Below are positions 43,157-50,392 of a stretch of DNA of 64,000 bases, in pieces. The position numbers and the translations under genes were made by a program. Below the pieces are notes generated by a model. The model ran no database searches, was not told the DNA's origin, and saw nothing but the letters and a program-made list of their open reading frames with translations. Origin of the DNA: Streptomyces sp. NBC_01298 (lineage in GTDB: Bacteria; Actinomycetota; Actinomycetes; Streptomycetales; Streptomycetaceae); contig NZ_CP108414.1 of the NCBI RefSeq assembly GCF_035978755.1, positions 558,001 to 622,000 of the forward strand, in the 5' to 3' direction. Position 1 is the first letter of the stretch. Every line of letters starts with the position of its first letter.

Positions 43157-44617
43157 ATGAGCGAGCGCGCCCGATCCCGTTTCCGCACCCTCTTCCGAGC
43201 CCGGCCCGGATCCCGGTCCCCGGCCGGACCGCCGCATGGATCCGCGTCCGGGGCCCCGTCCGGGGATCGACCCGGATCGGTGCACGGGTTCTCCCCCGGG
43301 TCCCGGCCCGGATCGCCGCCCCGGTCCGGGCCGGTCGAACCGGGCTCTTCGCCCACCGCCCCGCGTGGGCAGTTCGCGGTGGCGCTGCGTACGCCGGCGC
43401 GGGCCGCCGAGCCGCTGCTCGCGCAGGCGCCCGCGGCCTGGCAGCGGGTGCTGCCGTACGCCGTGACCGCCGTGTGCGTGCTGACGCTGCTGCCGGTGAC
43501 GATCGCGGTGCTGACCAACGACTACAAGGCGGGTGGCGGCTGGGCCGGGGCGCTGGGCGTGGCCCAGACCCTGCCGCTGCTGCTCGCGGTGACCCGGCCG
43601 CTGCCCGCGTGGGGGCTGGTGCTGACCGCCGATGTGGTGGGGGCCGCCGTACTGACCCAGGCCGACCGGGTGGCCGGGCACGCCTGGCCGTGGACCCCGA
43701 TGGTGATCATCGGCTACCTGGTGCTGATGGCGTGCCTGGGGCTGCGCGAGTCCATCCGGACCCTGGTCGGGGTGTGGCTGGCGACCGGGGTGGCGGGGGC
43801 GGTGCTGTGGGGCTTCCGCCCGGACGGGACGACCAACACGGTCGCCCTGCTGTTCGTGCTGGCCGGGGTGGTGCTCGCGCTGACGGGGGCGCTGCGCGGG
43901 CTCGGCGACGCGCGCCAGAAGATCGCCGAGCAGGAGAGCATCAGCGAGGCCGAGCGGTCCCGTCGCACCCTGCTGGAGGAACGGGCCAGGATCGCGCGGG
44001 AGTTGCACGACGTGGTGGCCCACCACATGTCGGTGATCACGGTACAGGCGGACTCGGCGCCGTACCGGCTGCCCGGCATGGCGGAGCCGGTGAAGGAGGA
44101 GTTCGCGGCGATCGCTTCGAGCGCGCGGGAATCGCTGGGCGAGATGCGGCGGCTGCTGACGGTGCTGCGCGGCGACGAGGCGAACGGCGCCGACCGGACC
44201 CCGCAGCCGGGGATCGGCCGGTTGCAGCAACTGGTGGAGGCGACCGTACGGGCCGGGCAGCCGGTGGAGTTGGCGCTGGCCGCGGGCGCGGCCGGGGCGG
44301 CGCCGCCGGCCGTGGACCTGTCGGCGTACCGGATCGTCCAGGAGGCGCTGGCCAATGTGGTGCGGCACGCGCCGGGTGCCCCGACGCGGGTCTCGGTGAC
44401 CTTCGACGAGGAGGAGGTCCTCGTCCTGGTGGTCAACGGCCCCGCGCGGGACGTGGTGATGGCGGTGGAGACCTCGGGCACCGGGCACGGGCTGGTGGGG
44501 ATGCGGGAGCGCGTACGGTTGACGGGCGGGACGCTGGACACCGGTCCGCTGCCCGACGGCGGCTTCCGGGTCGCCGCCCGCATGCCCATCGACACCGCTT
44601 CCGAGGACCCAAGTTGA
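43157..44617 (+). CDS. DesK-type sensor histidine kinase
   Basis: 486 residues. The N-terminal about 75 residues are Ser/Pro/Gly/Arg-rich and likely disordered (SRPGSPPRSGP). About six membrane helices follow, then HisKA_3 with the phospho-His in RELHDVVAHHM. The HATPase part has YRIVQEALANVVRHA and GHGLVGMRERV. It is translationally coupled to its response regulator (TTGA overlap). No ribosome site is obvious before ATG 43157, where a minisatellite lies upstream. Confidence 0.92.
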   Translation: MSERARSRFRTLFRARPGSRSPAGPPHGSASGAPSGDRPGSVHGFSPGSRPGSPPRSGPVEPGSSPTAPRGQFAVALRTPARAAEPLLAQAPAAWQRVLPYAVTAVCVLTLLPVTIAVLTNDYKAGGGWAGALGVAQTLPLLLAVTRPLPAWGLVLTADVVGAAVLTQADRVAGHAWPWTPMVIIGYLVLMACLGLRESIRTLVGVWLATGVAGAVLWGFRPDGTTNTVALLFVLAGVVLALTGALRGLGDARQKIAEQESISEAERSRRTLLEERARIARELHDVVAHHMSVITVQADSAPYRLPGMAEPVKEEFAAIASSARESLGEMRRLLTVLRGDEANGADRTPQPGIGRLQQLVEATVRAGQPVELALAAGAAGAAPPAVDLSAYRIVQEALANVVRHAPGAPTRVSVTFDEEEVLVLVVNGPARDVVMAVETSGTGHGLVGMRERVRLTGGTLDTGPLPDGGFRVAARMPIDTASEDPS

Positions 44618-45294
44618 CCATCCGCGTGATCATCGTCGACGACCAGGCCATGGTGCGGGCGGGTTTCGCCGCGCTCCTGTCGGCGCAGGCCGACATCGAC
44701 GTGGTGGGCGAGGCGCCCGACGGGCGCCAGGGGATCCAGGTCTCCCGGACCGTCCACCCCGACGTGGTGCTGATGGACGTCCGGATGCCGGAGATGGACG
44801 GGCTCAGCGCCGCCCGCGAGCTCCTCGATCCCCCGCCGGGGGTGGTGCACCGGCCGAAGGTGCTGATGCTGACCACCTTCGACATCGACGACTACGTGTA
44901 CGAGGCCCTGCGCGCGGGGGCCTCCGGCTTCTTGCTGAAGGACGCCCCGCCGGCGGATCTGATCGCGGCGGTACGGGTGGTCGCCTCGGGCGAGGCGCTG
45001 CTCGCCCCGTCGGTGACCCGGCGGCTGATCGCGGACTTCGTCGAGCGGCGGCCGGTGCCGCGCCGCGATCCCGCGCTGCGGCTGAACGGGCTGACCCCGC
45101 GGGAGACCGAGGTGCTGGAGCTGATCGCGCGCGGGTTGTCGAACCAGGAGATCGCCGGCCATCTGGTGGTCGCCGAGCAGACGGTCAAGACGCACATCGG
45201 CCGGGTGCTGGGGAAGCTGGACCTGCGGGACAGGGCCCAGGCCGTGATCTTCGCCTACGAGGCGGGGCTGGTGCGGCCGGGCGACGGCGGCTGA
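44614..45294 (+). CDS. NarL/FixJ-family response regulator
   Basis: 226 residues. The receiver has VIIVDDQAMVRAGF, the phospho-Asp in VVLMDVRMPEMDG and the Lys in FLLKDAPP. The LuxR-type HTH is LTPRETEVLELIARGLSN followed by VAEQTVKTHIGRVL. The TTG at 44614 overlaps the kinase stop and has GAGGA 6 nt upstream; GTG 44626 is a less likely start. Possible targets are the DUF1023 hydrolase/acyltransferase genes immediately downstream. Confidence 0.92.
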   Translation: MTIRVIIVDDQAMVRAGFAALLSAQADIDVVGEAPDGRQGIQVSRTVHPDVVLMDVRMPEMDGLSAARELLDPPPGVVHRPKVLMLTTFDIDDYVYEALRAGASGFLLKDAPPADLIAAVRVVASGEALLAPSVTRRLIADFVERRPVPRRDPALRLNGLTPRETEVLELIARGLSNQEIAGHLVVAEQTVKTHIGRVLGKLDLRDRAQAVIFAYEAGLVRPGDGG

Positions 45295-45442
45295 ACCCGA
45301 CCGCGACCGGACCCGACGGCGACCGACCCCGACGGCAGCCGAACCCCGTCCGGCCGTCGCGTCTCCTCCACCCCCTACCGGGGTATGACATCCGACTTGG
45401 CTCCACGGTGCGACGCCCGCCGCGGTACCTCCTTCTTACCTT

Positions 45443-45470
45443 CCTCCTCGTCACGAGGAGAGGAGAAGGG
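45443..45470 (+). promoter_or_regulatory. Hairpin overlapping the ribosome-binding purine tract
   Basis: CTCCTC (45444-45449) can pair with GAGGAG (45455-45460) around a 5-nt loop, directly before the AGGAGAAGGGG tract and ATG 45473. An alternative purine tract stays free, so sequestration would be partial. Confidence 0.35.
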
Positions 45471-45472
45471 GC

Positions 45473-46516
45473 ATGCGCCGCTTCGCAAGGACCCTGGTCA
45501 CGGCCGCGCTGGCGGCGGCCGTCGTCGCCGGCACCGCGGGATGGGCCGCCGCGGACGCCCAGACGGCGGTCACCGGCCCGCCGCCGGGCACCGCCGCCTG
45601 GCGGGCCGACACCGTGTCCGGGCGGCCGCTGCCGGATCCGGCGCGGGCGGCGCCGGCCGAGGTCGCGCGGTTCTTCGCCGGGCTGGACGCGTCCCGGGCC
45701 CGGGAGCTCGTACGGGCCCACCCGCTGGTGGTCGGCAATCTGGACGGGGCTCCGCTCCCCCTCAGGTACGAGGCCAACCGGCTCGCGGTGACGGCGACCG
45801 GCGAGCCCCGCTTCGCCTCGCTGGCCGCGCCCGGCCGGCAGATCCTGGCCTTCGACCCGCGCGGACGGGGCACCGTCGCCGAGGTGTTCGGGGACCTGGA
45901 GCGGACCGTGCACGTGGCGGTGATCGTGCCGGGCTCGGACAACGACGCCACCACCTACGACCGTGCCCGGGCGGCGCACACCGGCCCGGCGGGCATGGCC
46001 GGCTCCCTGCGGTCGGAGACCGGGGAGACGGCCGCCGTCATCGCGTGGACCGGCTACACCACCCCCGTCGGGGTGGGGCTGGACACGGCCCGGGGGCGGC
46101 TGGCCCAGGCGGGCGCGGTCCGCCTCGCCCGGTTCACCGAGGGGCTCGACGCGGTCGGCGCACCCGACCCGGTGCTGTTCTGCCACAGCTACGGCTCGGT
46201 GGTCTGCGGGCTGGCGGCCCGGCACACGGACGCCACCGACATCGTCGCCTTCGGCTCCCCCGGGATGCGGGCCGGCAGCGTCGGGGGGCTCGGTACCGGC
46301 GCCCGCGTCTGGGCCGCGCGCGGGCCCTCCGACTGGATCGCCGACGTGCCCAACGTGGAGTTCGCGGGGCTCGGCCACGGCGCCGATCCCACCTCGGCGG
46401 CCTTCGGTGCCCGCCGGATCGACGCCGCCGACGTGGCGGGCCACACCGGCTACTTCACCCCCGGCACCCGGTCCCTGAAGGCCTTCGCCGCCATCGCGAC
46501 GGGAGCGGCCCGATGA
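45473..46516 (+). CDS. Secreted DUF1023 alpha/beta hydrolase
   Basis: 347 residues. Signal peptide (about 1-28). The body is the actinomycete DUF1023 alpha/beta hydrolase: VAVIVPGSDNDATTY, nucleophile elbow CHSYGSVVCG, DIVAFGSPGM, the acid near GPSDWIAD, and a His in VAGHTGYF. Substrate is unknown; these proteins are often exported and sit near cell-envelope genes. It is coupled to the downstream acyltransferase by an ATGA overlap. Confidence 0.9.
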   Translation: MRRFARTLVTAALAAAVVAGTAGWAAADAQTAVTGPPPGTAAWRADTVSGRPLPDPARAAPAEVARFFAGLDASRARELVRAHPLVVGNLDGAPLPLRYEANRLAVTATGEPRFASLAAPGRQILAFDPRGRGTVAEVFGDLERTVHVAVIVPGSDNDATTYDRARAAHTGPAGMAGSLRSETGETAAVIAWTGYTTPVGVGLDTARGRLAQAGAVRLARFTEGLDAVGAPDPVLFCHSYGSVVCGLAARHTDATDIVAFGSPGMRAGSVGGLGTGARVWAARGPSDWIADVPNVEFAGLGHGADPTSAAFGARRIDAADVAGHTGYFTPGTRSLKAFAAIATGAAR

Positions 46517-47742
46517 GCGCGCCCTCCGTCCTCACCAGGGCGCGGACGGCCGCCGGCCGGATCGACGCGAAGACGCCCGCCCACCGGGACCGGGCGATCG
46601 ACGGACTGCGGGCACTGGCCCTGCTGGCCGTTCCGACCGGGCACTGGCTGCTCGGCGGGTTCACCCTCGACTCCGAGGGTGCCCTGCACAACGCGAGCCC
46701 CCTCTCCGCCTTCGGCGGCCTGGCCCCGGCCAGTTGGGTGCTGCAGATGCTCGGCGTCTTCTTCCTGGTCGGCGGCTACGCCTCGGCGCTCTCCTTCCGG
46801 CGGCACACCGGATCGGCCGGGGCCTGGCTGAAGGGCCGGGTGGCCCGGCTGGGGCGGCCGGTGCTCGGGGTCACCGCGGTGTGGGCGCTGGCCGCGCCCG
46901 TGCTGTACGCGGCCGGGGTGCCGGAGGCCACCTTGCGGACCGGGGCGAAGCTGGTGATCCAGCCGCTGTGGTTCGTCGGGGTGTACGTGGTGGTCACCGC
47001 GCTGACCCCGTACTGCGTGCGCGCCGCGCGGCGGTTCGGCGGCTGGGCGGCGGCCCCGCTGCTCGCCTCGGTCGCCGTCGTGGACTTCCTGCGCTACGGG
47101 CCCTTCGCGGACTCGGTGCCCGGATGGGTGGCCCTGCTGAACATCCTGCCGGGCTGGCTGTTCGCGTACCAGCTCGGCGTGGACTGGGGCGAGGGCCGGA
47201 TCGGGCGGCGCGGCGGATGGCTGCTGCTCGCGGGCGGGAGCGTGTTGTTCGCGGCCCTGCTGATGGTCTTCCACTACCCGGCGTCGATGGTCGGCGTGCC
47301 CGGCGAGGCCCGGACCAACTCGCATCCGCCGTCGCTGCTGGTCCTGGCCCTGGCCGCGGCCCAGTCGGGTGCGGCGGTCCTGCTGCGGGACCGGCTGGCG
47401 CGGCTGCTGTCCCGGCCGCTGCTGTGGGCTCCGGTGGTCGTGATCAACCTGTGCGCGATGACGATCCTGTGCTGGCACCAGACGGCGATGCTGGCGGCCG
47501 CCGTACCGGGGTCGTTCGCGGGCGCTCTGGCCGGGCTGACGACGGCGCCGGACAGTGTGGGGTGGATCGTGGCGCGGCTGGCGTGGATGCCGGTGTTCGC
47601 TGCCCTGCTGGTGGGCATCGCCCGGTACGCACGCCTGTTCGAGCGGCCGAAGGCAGGCCTGACGCGGGCCACGGCGGTGCGCGGGACCGTGGCGGGCCTG
47701 CTGGCGGCCGGATTCGCGGTGTTCGCGCTGGGTCTGGCGTAG
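46513..47742 (+). CDS. Membrane acyltransferase (Acyl_transf_3 family)
   Basis: 409 residues, about ten membrane helices. The N-terminal RDRAIDGLRALALLAVPTGHWL holds the family's R-x-DGLRA and active-site His (here in TGHW). These enzymes transfer acyl groups from the cytoplasm to extracytoplasmic sugars, lipids or natural products. Coupling to the secreted DUF1023 hydrolase suggests the pair adds and removes, or processes, an acyl group on the same envelope substrate (inference). Confidence 0.88.
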   Translation: MSAPSVLTRARTAAGRIDAKTPAHRDRAIDGLRALALLAVPTGHWLLGGFTLDSEGALHNASPLSAFGGLAPASWVLQMLGVFFLVGGYASALSFRRHTGSAGAWLKGRVARLGRPVLGVTAVWALAAPVLYAAGVPEATLRTGAKLVIQPLWFVGVYVVVTALTPYCVRAARRFGGWAAAPLLASVAVVDFLRYGPFADSVPGWVALLNILPGWLFAYQLGVDWGEGRIGRRGGWLLLAGGSVLFAALLMVFHYPASMVGVPGEARTNSHPPSLLVLALAAAQSGAAVLLRDRLARLLSRPLLWAPVVVINLCAMTILCWHQTAMLAAAVPGSFAGALAGLTTAPDSVGWIVARLAWMPVFAALLVGIARYARLFERPKAGLTRATAVRGTVAGLLAAGFAVFALGLA

Positions 47743-47750
47743 GGCCGCGG

Positions 47751-47784
47751 CCGGAGCACCCGTACGACCGGAGCACCCGTACGA
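47751..47784. repeat. Perfect 17-bp tandem duplication after the acyltransferase
   Basis: CCGGAGCACCCGTACGA at 47751-47767 is repeated at 47768-47784, just after the stop codon and just before the terminator hairpin. Confidence 0.85.
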
Positions 47785-47786
47785 AA

Positions 47787-47822
47787 CGAGAGCGCCGCTT
47801 CCCTCGGGGAGCGGCGCTCTCG
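47787..47822. terminator. Bidirectional hairpin
   Basis: CGAGAGCGCCGCT (47787-47799) pairs perfectly with AGCGGCGCTCTCG (47810-47822) around a 10-nt loop, between the convergent acyltransferase and DUF350 genes. Confidence 0.85.
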
Positions 47823-47842
47823 TGCGTTCTCGGTGCGCGCGG

Positions 47843-48265
47843 TCAGGCGATGGAGGCGGCGACGATCGCGGCGACCGCGAGGTTGCAGGAGGCCGTCACC
47901 CACACGGCGGGGTGCGGCTCGGGGTCGACCACGATGGCCCCGAGCTTGCCCGGGGTCACCAGGTCCAGCAGCAGGAAGGCCACGGCCATCAGGACCAGGC
48001 CGAGGACGCCGAACACCGCCGTGGACAGCAGGCCCTTGCCGAAGTCCTCGTAGGTGGTCCAGATCGAGGTGAAGACGATGCCGCCGATGCCGAGCAGCGC
48101 CGACGAGAGCATCACGGAGGCGTTCCGGTTGCGCTCTTCCCAGATCTGCTTCGGCAGTTTGCCGGGGGTCAGCACGTCCACCAGGACGATGCCGAGGATG
48201 AGCAGCACCAGGCCGACGCCGCCGAAAGCGGTGGTGCGGCCAAGTCCGTTGATGATGTCGCTCAT
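47843..48265 (-). CDS. DUF350-family membrane protein
   Basis: 140 residues, four predicted helices. It is an internal duplication: VLVDVLTPGKL and LLLDLVTPGKL occur at equivalent places in the two halves. DUF350 proteins are small inner-membrane proteins of unknown function; in other bacteria they often neighbour ATP-grasp ligases of the glutathionylspermidine-synthase kind. Here an ATP-grasp gene starts divergently 105 bp away. Confidence 0.85.
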   Translation of the reverse strand: MSDIINGLGRTTAFGGVGLVLLILGIVLVDVLTPGKLPKQIWEERNRNASVMLSSALLGIGGIVFTSIWTTYEDFGKGLLSTAVFGVLGLVLMAVAFLLLDLVTPGKLGAIVVDPEPHPAVWVTASCNLAVAAIVAASIA

Positions 48266-48370
48266 TGGGAAGCCGTCTCCGGGGTGGGGTAGGAAGTACG
48301 TCGCGTGCCTGTCGGCGCGGTGGCCGAATCTATCGCACCGCATGGCACCCGACCATGGGGAGGTCAGGAA

Positions 48371-50392
48371 ATGGCAAAGCTCAGGGCCGCGCGGGCCGGG
48401 GAGGCCGCGGAGCTGACGGAGCTGGTCATGCGCTCCAAGGCCCACTGGGGGTACGGGGCGCGGTTCCTCGCGGCGTGCGCGCCGGAGTTGCGGATCGGGG
48501 TCGGGGACGAGGTGCGTCGGCGGATCGTGGTCGCCGAGGGCCCGGCCGGGGCCGCCGGGTCGCGCTCCGGCGACGGCCCGGCCGCCGTGCTCGGACTCGC
48601 CTCCCTCGACGGGGAGCCGCCGTTCGGGCGGCTGGGGCTGCTCTTCGTCGAACCGGCCGCCATCGGCGGGGGCCTGGGGCGCCTGCTGTACCGGGACGTC
48701 CTGCGGCGCGCCGCCGGGCTCGGCTTCCGCCGGCTGCTGATCGACGCCGATCCGCACGCCGCGGGGTTCTACCGGGCGATGGGCGCGGTGGCCCCGGGGC
48801 CGGTGCCGGCGGCCGACCCGGGGGCCGCCCCGGGGGCGGAGGCATCCGGCGGCGGGCTGGTGCGGTTCGAGGTGGCGCCCGTGGCCCTGGCCGGCTGGGC
48901 GCGGGCCTGGACCGGCGGCGGGTCGGCCGTGCACGTGGGCAACGTCGCCGAGTACAACGCGCAGTTCGCGGACGCCTCCCTGGACCGGGAGCAGCGGGCC
49001 GCCCACCACTACGCCTGCCTGGCCGCCTTCTACAGTCCGCGGCCGGCCGCGCTGGTGCTGCCGCGCGCGGTGCCGCCGGGCTGGATCTCCCTGCTCGGCC
49101 GGCAACTGGACTGGCCCGCGGGGGTCGAGGTGTACGACGGGCTCGCGGAGCGGGATCCGGCCCTGTCGGACGCCGTACGGGCCCGGCCGGCGCTGGCGGC
49201 ACGGCTGACCGGCGCCGGGATCGGGACCGGGATGGGGACCGAGACCGGGCCCGGGCCCGGGAGCGGAACCGGGACCGGCGCACGCCTCGTACCGTGGGGC
49301 CTGACCGCCCCCTTCGCGCGGCTGGCGGGGCAGGGCTGGCGGCCGGACGAGCTGCGGTACGAGTCGAAGTCGGCGGCGCACGGGCTGTTCGGGCGGATCC
49401 TCGCGGCGGGCGGGCATCCCGCGATCACGCTGCCCGCACAGTGGCGTGCGGACACCCGCAGGTCCGCGGTCCGGCTGCTGGCGGCCCGGACCCGGGCGGG
49501 GAAGAGCACCGTCCTCAAATCGGAGCACGGCGTGGGCGGCTCGGGCACCACGGTGCTGACCCCCGAGCGGGTCCGCGCGGCGGGCGGGGCCCGGGCCGTG
49601 CTCCGGGCCCTGCCGCGCGGGCCGCTGCTCGTGGAGGAGTACGTACGCGGACCGGCGGATCCGGCCGAGCCGCGCGACCTCACCTACGACGGGTTCGTGG
49701 ACGCGGCCGGCCGGGTCCACGAGGTCGGCGGGGCGGTGATGGACGTGGCGGACGGCGGGTACCGCGGCGCGACGGTGGGGCCGGGGGTGGTCCCCGCGTG
49801 GGCGGAGGAACCCCTGCTGGCCTTCGGGCGGGCGGTGGGCCGGGAACTGTCTGCGGCGGGCTACCGGGGCTGGTTCGACGTGGACTTCGTCGCCGACGGC
49901 GCGGGACGGCTCGCCCCCACGGAGACGAACCTGCGCCTGACCGGGCCGTCGGTCGCCTTCGTGGTGGCGGCCCGGCTCGACGAACTGCGGGGCGCCGGGC
50001 ACTTCGTCAGGATCGCCGACCGGGTGGAGCTGGGCGCCCGGCTGCCGGAAGCGGCCTTCGACGAGCTGTGCGGGCGGCTGTCCCGCCGGTGCGCGCGGAT
50101 CGGCGCGGTGTTCCTCCCCGCCATCCCCACCGGCGCCTTCGAACCGGCGCCCTGGATGGGCGCCCTGGTGGCCGCGACCGGCAGGGAGCTGCTGGACGCG
50201 GCCGAGCGGCTGGTGCGGGAGGAGGCACGGTCCGTCGGGGCGATGTTCGAGCAGGCTCCCGGTGCTCAGCCGGCCGACGCGTCGGTGGCCCGGTCCGCGC
50301 CCCGGGCCGACGCCTGCGCCGGAACCGACCCCGATACCGGTGCCGAGTCCGGTTTCACGTCGAAGGCGCTGAGCGGCGGACGGGACGCGTAG
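48371..50392 (+). CDS. GNAT acetyltransferase-ATP-grasp ligase fusion
   Basis: 673 residues. About 1-165 is a GNAT domain (LGLLFVEPAAIGGGLGRLLY, the acetyl-CoA loop). The rest is a preATP-grasp plus ATP-grasp module: STVLKSEHGVGGSGTTVL (nucleotide loop), LLVEEYVRG, FDVDFVADG and the metal/phosphate motif ETNLRLTGPSVAF. The latter looks like peptide ligases related to PGM1 of pheganomycin. A Gly/Thr-rich microsatellite insert lies at about 292-312. It would ligate a carboxylate to an amine and acetylate an amine; substrates are unknown. ATG 48371 has GGGGAGG 7 nt upstream. Its 3' end overlaps the convergent adenylation gene by 127 bp. Confidence 0.82.
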   Translation: MAKLRAARAGEAAELTELVMRSKAHWGYGARFLAACAPELRIGVGDEVRRRIVVAEGPAGAAGSRSGDGPAAVLGLASLDGEPPFGRLGLLFVEPAAIGGGLGRLLYRDVLRRAAGLGFRRLLIDADPHAAGFYRAMGAVAPGPVPAADPGAAPGAEASGGGLVRFEVAPVALAGWARAWTGGGSAVHVGNVAEYNAQFADASLDREQRAAHHYACLAAFYSPRPAALVLPRAVPPGWISLLGRQLDWPAGVEVYDGLAERDPALSDAVRARPALAARLTGAGIGTGMGTETGPGPGSGTGTGARLVPWGLTAPFARLAGQGWRPDELRYESKSAAHGLFGRILAAGGHPAITLPAQWRADTRRSAVRLLAARTRAGKSTVLKSEHGVGGSGTTVLTPERVRAAGGARAVLRALPRGPLLVEEYVRGPADPAEPRDLTYDGFVDAAGRVHEVGGAVMDVADGGYRGATVGPGVVPAWAEEPLLAFGRAVGRELSAAGYRGWFDVDFVADGAGRLAPTETNLRLTGPSVAFVVAARLDELRGAGHFVRIADRVELGARLPEAAFDELCGRLSRRCARIGAVFLPAIPTGAFEPAPWMGALVAATGRELLDAAERLVREEARSVGAMFEQAPGAQPADASVARSAPRADACAGTDPDTGAESGFTSKALSGGRDA

